Part shown: in pieces, positions 1-5,322 of the stretch
Layout of the letters: the number at the start of each line of letters is the position of its first letter
Position numbering within the stretch: position 1 is the stretch's first letter
Assembly (NCBI GenBank): GCA_003483645.1
Contig: DMYM01000029.1
Coordinates: 1-5,322 of the forward strand
Source of the DNA: Verrucomicrobiales bacterium
Lineage (GTDB): Bacteria > Verrucomicrobiota > Verrucomicrobiia > Verrucomicrobiales > Akkermansiaceae
Reading direction: 5' to 3'
Length of the DNA stretch: 5,322 nt
The notes under the pieces: model-generated
Database searches by the model: none
What the model was told of the DNA's origin: nothing
The model's input: only the letters and a program-made list of their open reading frames with translations
Made by a program: the position numbers and the translations under genes

Positions 1-1
1 C

Positions 2-295
2 ACCGCCTACTGCCAGGGCAAGCTGACAAAGGAGAACTACGGTCGCGACCACCACCCCCGCAATTTCTGCATGTGGATGGCCGGCGGCGGCATAAGGGCT
101 GGCATGTCCCACGGGGCAACTGATGACTTCAGCTACAATGTCACCGAAAAACCCGTTCACCTCAACGAGTTGAACGCCACCATTCTCCACTGCATGGGCA
201 TCGACAACCACCGCTTCCGCTTTCCCTTTCAGGGGTTGCAGCAACGCCTTACCGGAGTGGAGGATGCTTATCCCATCGAGGATATCCTCTTGTAG
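2..295 (+). CDS. DUF1501 family protein, C-terminal part only (5' end outside window)
   Basis: The frame is open from the window edge (first full codon at base 2) to TAG at 293-295, giving 97 residues. It matches the C-terminus of DUF1501, a family related to alkaline phosphatases and sulfatases. Visible landmarks are GRDHHPRNF (residues 14-22), the MAGGGI segment (26-31), GATDDFSYNV (about 38-47), PVHLNELNATILH (about 52-64) and the closing FPFQGLQQRLTGV stretch typical of the family's end. The Asp-His-His of GRDHH is a candidate metal-binding site by analogy with the superfamily; this is inference. The ATG at base 71 is internal (a Met in CMWM), not a start, because the conserved GRDHH motif lies before it. 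The N-terminal three quarters, including any Tat leader, are missing. DUF1501 genes usually follow a PSCyt1-DUF1549-DUF1553 gene, so one is expected just upstream. Family call is firm; substrate is unknown. Confidence 0.9.
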   Translation, partial: TAYCQGKLTKENYGRDHHPRNFCMWMAGGGIRAGMSHGATDDFSYNVTEKPVHLNELNATILHCMGIDNHRFRFPFQGLQQRLTGVEDAYPIEDILL

Positions 296-400
296 TCCGG
301 ATCATTGCTCCAGCGGACCTGCCCCCGACCGGAAAGCCGATAGACGAAGCAGCATGAACATCACGCACCACCCCCCGAACGCAGAGGAGCGACCCGCGAC
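296..400 (+). other. Intergenic gap between DUF1501 tail and secreted-protein gene
   Basis: This 105-base spacer holds a Shine-Dalgarno sequence for the next gene and a possible short leader frame (354-404). A weak 5-bp inverted repeat (GTCCG at 295-299, CGGAC at 314-318, 14-base loop) starts at the stop codon of the upstream gene. It has no following T-run, so it cannot be called a terminator. No convincing promoter was seen. Whether the next gene belongs to the same transcript as the upstream DUF1501 gene is open. Confidence 0.5.
383..389 (+). promoter_or_regulatory. Ribosome binding site for the gene at 401
   Basis: AGAGGAG is a strong purine-rich Shine-Dalgarno match, 11 bases before ATG 401. 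The spacing is slightly long but workable, and it supports this ATG as the start of the secreted protein. It is the clearest ribosome binding site in the window. Confidence 0.6.
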
Positions 401-1558
401 ATGAACCTCCGGATCCCACTCCTTCTGGCCAGCACCGCATGTTCGCTGGGACTACCGGTCAATGCCTGGGCCGAAGGCTCCTGCCCGGAGTTCTTCGCAA
501 ATCTCGCGCCCGGGACTCCCGGTTCCTGCGCCGATTTCTCGTTCTTCGGATTCAATGGAGTCGAGGTGGGAGGATTCAACCGCGCAAAAAGCGGCCCCTC
601 CATGGCGGGAATCAATCTCTTCGAGGAAATCACGATCCTGCCGGATTTCTTCGACCCCCTCGAACCTGTCTTTGCCTCGGTGGAGGTGAACTCTGCCGGG
701 GCCACCGGAATCCCCGGATTCGGCATCGAACACCAGGGCCGGGTAAGCATGTTCCCCCTTTCGAGCGAACCCCCACCCGAATCCACCACCGCCCGCTTCA
801 TCGCGACCAGCAGTCAGAACAGGACCATTTTCAGGGCCCATGATCCTGAACCGGGCATTCAGAACATCACCATCGACATCAGACTGGAGCAGAACCTCGA
901 ATTGATCGACCCCGTGAGCAGCGGCATCGACGGCGATGTGGGGGCCTCCTTCCGTGTCGATGTGGCGGAACTCGAGACCGGCGAAATGATCACCGAACTG
1001 CTCGGGAGTGCAAAATTCGACTCCAAGTCCGGCCCCGAACCTGATTTCGACGATGAATTCGCACCCGGCTACGATGGGTTCACGAACACCACTTCCGTTG
1101 ACCCGGGCCGGATCAAGGTCGAATTCGAGCGGACTCTAGCGATCACGATCGAGGAGGACCTCGACATCAGGCTGGAAACCCTGGTGAGCGAATCGATCTT
1201 CACCGACGGATTCGACTCAGGTGATGCCGCCGCCTGGATCTCCGACAGCGGAAACACCTTCACCTTCACTGTCCAGAGCCAGAATCCCGGCGTGACCTTC
1301 GATCTCAAGCCCGGGAGCACATCACAGTTGGTCGTGCCGATCCTTGATATCGACCGCCTTCCGGACGGTCAGGTTCGCCTGACCTGGGACGCACTCGACA
1401 CCCAGACCTACACCGTCCTCTTTACTCCCGACCCGGCACTATCACACGATCAGTGGCAGGAACGGGCTACCATCGCGGGCACAATGGGAGTAATCACCAG
1501 GGACTTTGCCATCACCGGCCCGGAGGGATTCTTCGCGGTCCGCACGACATCCCCCTGA
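401..1558 (+). CDS. Acidic Sec-exported protein of unknown function, beta-rich, with verrucomicrobial-type C-terminal tail
   Basis: I do not recognise this 385-aa protein as a named family. Residues 1-24 are a Sec signal peptide: Arg4, a hydrophobic core, and an Ala-Trp-Ala cleavage site before Glu25. The mature chain is very acidic, about 57 Asp/Glu against 20 Lys/Arg by hand count. Its only two cysteines, Cys28 and Cys43, bracket a 16-residue span near the new N-terminus and could form a disulfide. The middle (about 50-300) has alternating short hydrophobic and polar runs, suggesting beta-sandwich structure. Residues 267-279 read FTDGFDSGDAAAW, like the DGFESGD..W motif of many secreted bacterial proteins. 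Residues about 318-382 (DGQVRLTWDAL, TYTVLFT, W352, FFAVR) resemble the C-terminal beta tail of verrucomicrobial exported proteins. No catalytic motif or membrane anchor is visible. It lies between two DUF1501-containing loci on the same strand, so a substrate-binding, surface or structural role is possible; that is inference. ATG 401 is supported by a good ribosome binding site. Confidence 0.85.
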   Translation: MNLRIPLLLASTACSLGLPVNAWAEGSCPEFFANLAPGTPGSCADFSFFGFNGVEVGGFNRAKSGPSMAGINLFEEITILPDFFDPLEPVFASVEVNSAGATGIPGFGIEHQGRVSMFPLSSEPPPESTTARFIATSSQNRTIFRAHDPEPGIQNITIDIRLEQNLELIDPVSSGIDGDVGASFRVDVAELETGEMITELLGSAKFDSKSGPEPDFDDEFAPGYDGFTNTTSVDPGRIKVEFERTLAITIEEDLDIRLETLVSESIFTDGFDSGDAAAWISDSGNTFTFTVQSQNPGVTFDLKPGSTSQLVVPILDIDRLPDGQVRLTWDALDTQTYTVLFTPDPALSHDQWQERATIAGTMGVITRDFAITGPEGFFAVRTTSP

Positions 1559-1607
1559 CAGGGCCGCAAGGACCTCGAGAAACCCGAGTGGGGACGTGTC
1601 AAGGTGC

Positions 1608-1637
1608 TTGAGGTAGAGATCTCGTAATTTACCTCGG
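1608..1637 (+). promoter_or_regulatory. Inverted repeat / possible RNA hairpin in the leader
   Basis: GAGGTA (1610-1615) and TACCTC (1630-1635) are perfect inverted 6-mers. With outer and inner wobble pairs the RNA stem could reach 10 bp (seven Watson-Crick, three G-U) around a 10-base loop. An 8-base palindrome, GAGATCTC (1616-1623), overlaps the inner stem and loop. The element ends 44 bases before the ATG at 1682. It could be a leader structure or a protein operator, or chance; there is no direct evidence of function. Confidence 0.3.
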
Positions 1638-1661
1638 CAATCCGCATTGCATCTGCAGGGC

Positions 1662-1665
1662 AGGA
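1662..1665 (+). promoter_or_regulatory. Weak ribosome binding site for the gene at 1682
   Basis: AGGA lies 16 bases before ATG 1682, further than ideal. The start is nevertheless well fixed: the same frame has a TAA at 1625-1627 and no ATG, GTG or TTG between that stop and 1682. Starting at the next in-frame ATG (1709) would remove the Arg-containing part of the signal peptide. Confidence 0.3.
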
Positions 1666-1681
1666 AACTAGCCTCTTCCGG

Positions 1682-4039
1682 ATGTCCCGCAGCTTCCTGG
1701 CCCTCCAGATGCTCATCGCTGCCCTCTGGGCCAGCGGGCTCTCTGCCAGTGTCGACTTCAACCGGGACATCCGTCCCATCCTTTCGAACCATTGCTTTGC
1801 CTGTCACGGGCCTGACGAACACGAGCGCAAGGGCAAGCTGCGCCTCGATACCGCGGCGGGAGCGCTCAAGGGTGGCGAAACCGGGGACACCATCGTAGCC
1901 GGCAAACCCGACGACAGCGAACTCATCTACCACATCTTCAGCACCGATCCGGACGAGATCATGCCCCCACCCAAGGCTCACAAGGAACTGAGCAAGGGAG
2001 AGAAGGGGCTCATCAGGCAGTGGATCGCGGAGGGAGCCAAGTACGCGGAACCCTGGACATACCTTCCACCCCGGAGGCATCCCGTCCCTCCGGTCAAAGC
2101 CAGTGACTGGAGCGAAAACTGGATCGATAACTTTATCCTGACCCGGCTCCAACGGGAGAACCTCAGCCCTTCCCCGGACACCGATCCGGTCACCCTGGTG
2201 CGGCGGCTCCACTTCGATCTCATCGGCCTTCCACCAACGCCCAGGGAGGTGAACCAATTCGTGAAGCGCTGGAAGGAGGATCCCGCCGCCAGCCTTGAGG
2301 CAACCACGGACGCGCTCCTGGCTTCACCCCACTTCGGCGAGCGTATGGCGATGTACTGGCTTGACCTCGTGCGCTACGCCGATACCTGCGGCTATCACGG
2401 CGACCAGGACCACAGCATCTCTCCTTATCGCGACTATGTGATTGACGCCTTCAATGACAACCTGCCCTTTGACCAGTTCACCCGTGAGCAGCTCGCCGGC
2501 GACCTGCTGCCCAATCCCACGATCGACCAGAAAATTGCGACCGGCTACAACCGCCTCCTGCAGACTTCGCATGAGGGAGGGGTTCAGGCCAAGGAGTACC
2601 TCGCCATCTACTTCGCGGACCGCGTCCGTAACCTCTCCAATGTCTGGATGGGGGCCACCGTAGGCTGTGGGCAGTGCCACGACCACAAGTACGATCCCTA
2701 CACCTCGCGGGACTTCTACTCCCTTGGAGCCTTTTTCGCCGATGTGGACGAATCGCAGCACTTCAAGGTTGGTTCCAACAGCCTGCCCACGAGACGCCCG
2801 CCCGAGATCGACGTCCACACCAAGCGCGAGCGGCAGCGCATCGCCGAGCTGAGAAAATCGCTGGAGACCGCAAGATTCGCCAATGAAGCCGCCCGCAAGC
2901 AGGTGGAATCCGAACTGGCCGCCCTTGAGAAAGCCAAGCGCAAGACCATGATCACGGTGACCACCAAACCCCGCACCATCCGCATCCTGCCCCGTGGCAA
3001 CTGGCTTGATGACAACGGCCCGGTGGTGGAACCGTCCTTCCCCGCCTTCCTCACCAGGAACAATCCATCCCCCGCCAGCGCACGCCTCACCCGGCTCGAT
3101 CTCGCCAACTGGCTCACCGATCCCGACGCCGGAACGGGCGGACTGACCGCACGCGTCATGGTCAACCGCTTCTGGTATCTGATCTTTGGTTCCGGAATCT
3201 CAAAGCGCCTCGAAGACTTCGGGGGACAGGGTGAAGCCCCGGTGCATCCTGAACTGCTGGACAACCTCGCAGTCGAGTTCTACGAATCGGGATGGAGCGT
3301 GAAGCATATGATGAAGCTCCTGGTGACCAGCCGAACCTACCGGCAGAGTTCGCTGGAGCCGATTGCCCTGCGCGAACGCGATCCCTACAACCGGCTTCTC
3401 GCCCGTCAGTCGCGCTACCGCCTGCCCGCCGAAACCATCCGTGACAACGCCCTCGCCATTTCAGGCCTCCTGCGCACCGACCACGGGGGAGCAAGCGCCA
3501 AGCCCTACCAACCGGCCGGCTATTACCGCCACCTCAACTTCCCCGTCCGCAAGTACGCGCATCACGCCGACGACCGCCAGTGGCGCCGCGGCATCTATGT
3601 CCACTGGCAGCGGCAGTTCCTCCATCCCATGCTGCGTGCTTTTGACGCACCCACCCGCGAGGAATGTACCGCCGAGCGCCCACGCTCCAACACCCCCATC
3701 GCGGCCATGACCCTGCTCAACGATCCCTCCTTCGTGGAAGCGGCCCGCGTCTTTTCCCAGCGCATCCTCAAGGAGGGCGGAAAGGACGACAAGGCCCGCC
3801 TTGAGTTCGCCTACCGCGAGGCCCTCTCCCGCCTCCCGGACAGTAAGGAGAAGGATGTGATGGGCCGACTCTTCAAGGTGGCCGAAAAGGAATTCAAGAC
3901 CGACCCGGCCGCCGCCCGGGAATTGATTTCCACCGGACAGGCTCCCGCGCCCAAGAATCTCGATGCCATTGAACACGCCACCTGGACCACGGTCGCACGC
4001 GCCATCCTGAATCTCTCCGAAACCTATACCAGGAACTAA
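1682..4039 (+). CDS. Exported PSCyt1-DUF1549-DUF1553 protein (planctomycete cytochrome C-like)
   Basis: This complete 785-aa protein has the standard PVC architecture. A Sec signal peptide occupies residues 1 to about 23 (Arg3, hydrophobic core, Ser-Ala-Ser before Val24). PSCyt1 follows (about 24-125) with the heme-attachment motif C38-F-A-C41-H42 in SNHCFACHGPDEH, KLRLDT, and MPPP at 94-97, where Met94 is a likely distal heme ligand. DUF1549 spans about 144-352 with HFDLIGLPPTP (177-187), WLDLVRYADT (226-235) and CGQCHDHKYDP (329-339), which contains a second CxxCH. A charged, Ala/Glu/Lys/Arg-rich helix, probably coiled coil, spans about 378-422. DUF1553 covers about 463-730, with LTRLDLANWL, VNRFWYLIFG (494-503), EDFGGQGE and VTSRTYRQSS. 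Length is usual for family members lacking extra inserted domains. Expected location is periplasmic or the equivalent PVC compartment. The DUF1501 gene starts 9 bases after its stop, the classic partner arrangement. Electron transfer or redox chemistry is suggested by the heme motif, but the reaction is unknown. Confidence 0.95.
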   Translation: MSRSFLALQMLIAALWASGLSASVDFNRDIRPILSNHCFACHGPDEHERKGKLRLDTAAGALKGGETGDTIVAGKPDDSELIYHIFSTDPDEIMPPPKAHKELSKGEKGLIRQWIAEGAKYAEPWTYLPPRRHPVPPVKASDWSENWIDNFILTRLQRENLSPSPDTDPVTLVRRLHFDLIGLPPTPREVNQFVKRWKEDPAASLEATTDALLASPHFGERMAMYWLDLVRYADTCGYHGDQDHSISPYRDYVIDAFNDNLPFDQFTREQLAGDLLPNPTIDQKIATGYNRLLQTSHEGGVQAKEYLAIYFADRVRNLSNVWMGATVGCGQCHDHKYDPYTSRDFYSLGAFFADVDESQHFKVGSNSLPTRRPPEIDVHTKRERQRIAELRKSLETARFANEAARKQVESELAALEKAKRKTMITVTTKPRTIRILPRGNWLDDNGPVVEPSFPAFLTRNNPSPASARLTRLDLANWLTDPDAGTGGLTARVMVNRFWYLIFGSGISKRLEDFGGQGEAPVHPELLDNLAVEFYESGWSVKHMMKLLVTSRTYRQSSLEPIALRERDPYNRLLARQSRYRLPAETIRDNALAISGLLRTDHGGASAKPYQPAGYYRHLNFPVRKYAHHADDRQWRRGIYVHWQRQFLHPMLRAFDAPTREECTAERPRSNTPIAAMTLLNDPSFVEAARVFSQRILKEGGKDDKARLEFAYREALSRLPDSKEKDVMGRLFKVAEKEFKTDPAAARELISTGQAPAPKNLDAIEHATWTTVARAILNLSETYTRN
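4031..4034 (+). promoter_or_regulatory. Possible ribosome binding site for the second DUF1501 gene
   Basis: AGGA lies within the last codons of the upstream gene, 14 bases before ATG 4049. That is distant, but no better site exists for either candidate start (4049 or 4082). Initiation may depend on ribosomes that have just finished the upstream gene (translational coupling); this is inference from the 9-base gap. Confidence 0.25.
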
Positions 4040-4048
4040 ACTACGGGT

Positions 4049-5322
4049 ATGGGAACCCCTTTCCGATCTGCCACGAAATCGATGACGCCCGACAAACAAC
4101 TGGGAAACTACCTCAACCGCCGTTCCTTCCTCGGCTCGGCCGGCGTCGGCTTCGGCTCCGCCGCACTTCTTTCCCTGCTTGGTCGCGATGCCTTCGGACG
4201 CACGATCGATACCTCCTACCACGGCCTGTCCGGCTTCCCCCACCATGATGCCAGGATCAAGCGGGTCATTTTCCTCACCATGGCGGGGGGGCCTTCCCAC
4301 CTGGAAACCTTCGACTACAAGCCAAAGCTGGATGAGCTCAACGGCCAGCCCATGCCGGAGTCCTTCACCAGGGGACAACCGATCGCCCAGCTCCAGGGAC
4401 AGAAGCTCAAGGTCCAGGGACACCTCACCAAGTTCCAGGAATTCGGCAAGGGCCAGTTCATCTCCGAATTCCTCCCCTACCATCGCAAGATGGCGGACCA
4501 GATCTGCGTGATCAAATCCATGCTCACTGAGCAGATCAATCACGACCCGGCCCACACCTTCATGAACACTGGCACCGCCATCAGCGGTCGCCCGTCCATG
4601 GGAGCCTGGATCAACTATGGTCTGGGCAGCGCCAGTGAAGACCTTCCGGGCTTCGTGGTCATGACGAGCGTGGGGGGGCGCAATCCGCAGCCGATTGCAG
4701 CGCGTCAGTGGGGCACGGGCTTCCTCCCCAGCCTCCACCAGGGTGTCGAATTCAATTCCACCGGCGATCCGGTTCACTACGTGACCAGTCCACGGGGAGT
4801 ATCGAAGATGAATCAGAATGCCCTGGTACAATCGATCCAGCAGCTCGACAGCCGACGTAACGAACTCGTCGATAACCCGGAAATCAAAGCTCGTATCTCC
4901 GCCTACGAGATGGCCTTTCGCATGCAGTCCAGTGTGCCCGAGCTCACCGACGTTTCAAAGGAGCCGCAGCGTATCCTGGATATGTACGGGGCCAGGCCGG
5001 GCGACGGCTCCTTCGCGTCCAACTGTCTCCTGGCTCGCCGTCTGGCTGAAAAGGGCGTACGCTTCATCCAGCTCTACCACCGGGGCTGGGATCACCACGG
5101 CGGACTGGTGAAGTACATGAACACCTGCTGCGGGCTCACCGACAAACCCACCTGGGCGCTACTCACCGACCTCAAGCAGCGTGGAATGCTCGAGGACACC
5201 CTCATCGTATGGGGAGGTGAGTTCGGCCGCACGCCCATGTTCCAGGGCAAGGGTGGTGCAGGCCGCGATCACCACATCAAGGGCTTCTCGATGTGGCTGG
5301 CCGGCGGAGGAATCAAGGGCGG
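4049..5322 (+). CDS. Tat-exported DUF1501 family protein, 3' end outside window
   Basis: The frame stays open from ATG 4049 to the window end, giving 424 residues plus two bases. By comparison with the copy at the left edge, about 63 residues are missing. The leader has a twin-arginine motif, NRRSFLG (23-29), then an Ala/Gly/Leu hydrophobic stretch to about residue 44, which predicts export of a folded protein by Tat. DUF1501 landmarks follow: MAGGPSHLETFDYKP (78-92), NHDPAHTFMNTG (164-175), FIQLYHRGWDHHGG (339-352), VWGGEFGRTP (387-396) and GRDHH (405-409). These Asp/His-rich motifs are plausible metal ligands, as in the related alkaline phosphatase and sulfatase fold; exact ligands are inferred. 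An in-frame ATG at 4082 (Met12) would put the arginine pair at 13-14, also typical for Tat leaders, so the start is uncertain. 4049 was preferred for its 9-base distance from the previous stop. It probably acts with the PSCyt1 protein encoded just upstream. Substrate is unknown. Confidence 0.93.
   Translation, partial: MGTPFRSATKSMTPDKQLGNYLNRRSFLGSAGVGFGSAALLSLLGRDAFGRTIDTSYHGLSGFPHHDARIKRVIFLTMAGGPSHLETFDYKPKLDELNGQPMPESFTRGQPIAQLQGQKLKVQGHLTKFQEFGKGQFISEFLPYHRKMADQICVIKSMLTEQINHDPAHTFMNTGTAISGRPSMGAWINYGLGSASEDLPGFVVMTSVGGRNPQPIAARQWGTGFLPSLHQGVEFNSTGDPVHYVTSPRGVSKMNQNALVQSIQQLDSRRNELVDNPEIKARISAYEMAFRMQSSVPELTDVSKEPQRILDMYGARPGDGSFASNCLLARRLAEKGVRFIQLYHRGWDHHGGLVKYMNTCCGLTDKPTWALLTDLKQRGMLEDTLIVWGGEFGRTPMFQGKGGAGRDHHIKGFSMWLAGGGIKG

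Larger units (their letters stand above)
1559..1681 (+). other. Intergenic gap / 5' leader of the PSCyt1 gene
   Basis: This 123-base spacer contains no gene. It carries the hairpin at 1608-1637 and a small CTCG/CGAG stem (1574-1577 with 1585-1588). Neither is followed by a T-run, so neither is a standard intrinsic terminator. TAATTT at 1625-1630 resembles a -10 box but has no acceptable -35 partner. The spacer is long enough to hold a promoter and leader for the following two-gene unit. Confidence 0.5.

Noticed and set aside
71..295. A complete 74-aa small protein starting at ATG 71
   Set aside because: The frame is open to the window edge and the residues before this ATG include the conserved GRDHH motif, so it is the tail of a longer DUF1501 protein.
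431..442. Lipoprotein signal at Cys14 of the secreted protein (STAC)
   Set aside because: Position -3 is Ser instead of the usual Leu/Val/Ile, the site is early in the hydrophobic region, and a better Ala-Trp-Ala signal peptidase I site lies at residues 22-24.
439..843. Overlapping + strand frame of 134 codons inside the secreted-protein gene
   Set aside because: Arg/Pro-rich translation typical of an out-of-frame GC-rich reading; the frame from 401 has a signal peptide and a ribosome binding site.
1625..1630. Sigma70-type -10 box TAATTT
   Set aside because: No -35-like hexamer lies at 16-18 bases; the TTGAGG at 1608 is only 11 bases away.
1608..1637. Intrinsic terminator after the secreted-protein gene
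   Set aside because: The stem is moderate and no T-run follows its 3' arm; the downstream bases are CAATCCGC.
1442..2257. Antisense open frame of 271 codons over the 3' end of the secreted-protein gene and the PSCyt1 domain
   Set aside because: It overlaps the CxxCH-containing coding region, has no recognisable motif, and is best explained as a compositional shadow.
3461..4831. Long antisense open frame of 456 codons
   Set aside because: It runs opposite to two genes with clear family motifs and spans their junction. Its translation shows no recognisable domain, and long antisense frames are expected in GC-rich genes with strong third-position bias.
4049..5322. Naming the DUF1501 protein a sulfatase
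   Set aside because: I see no CxPxR or SxPxR formylglycine signature. Shared fold ancestry does not establish sulfatase activity, so only the family name is given.
1..5322. CRISPR arrays, tRNA or rRNA genes, insertion sequences
   Set aside because: No spaced direct repeats, cloverleaf-like segments, transposase motifs or flanking terminal repeats were seen; coding genes fill nearly the whole window.

Overview
The window is GC-rich and densely coded, with every supportable gene on the + strand. It most likely comes from a Verrucomicrobia/Planctomycetes-type (PVC) bacterium. Two things point there. It carries the paired families DUF1501 and PSCyt1-DUF1549-DUF1553 (planctomycete cytochrome C-like), which are greatly expanded in that superphylum. 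It also has a secreted protein whose C-terminal segment resembles the short beta-rich tail common on verrucomicrobial exported proteins (pattern LTW...YTV...W...FFAV), which makes Verrucomicrobia the better guess. The family assignments come from motifs read by eye; no search was run.

Layout: (1) 2-295, the last 97 codons of a DUF1501 protein whose start lies outside the window. (2) 296-400, a 105-base gap with a good Shine-Dalgarno and a possible 16-codon leader frame. (3) 401-1558, an unrecognised, very acidic, Sec-exported protein of 385 aa. (4) 1559-1681, a 123-base gap holding a moderate RNA hairpin with competing pairings. (5) 1682-4039, a complete 785-aa PSCyt1-DUF1549-DUF1553 protein with a CxxCH heme motif right after its signal peptide and a second CxxCH in DUF1549. 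(6) 4049-5322, the first 424 codons of a second DUF1501 protein with a clear twin-arginine leader, cut by the window end.

How they fit together: genes 5 and 6 form the classic two-gene unit, separated by 9 bases and probably co-transcribed. The cytochrome-like partner would be exported unfolded by Sec and receive heme outside the cytoplasm. The DUF1501 partner would be exported folded by Tat and has an alkaline-phosphatase/sulfatase-like fold by family membership. The DUF1501 tail at the left edge suggests that another such unit lies just upstream, so the acidic secreted protein sits between two units. The two DUF1501 copies differ in the part that can be compared, so they look like separate subfamilies and not a recent duplication. 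The biochemical function of these families is not established. A role in outer-compartment breakdown of complex substrates is inference. The least explained item is the secreted protein at 401-1558.
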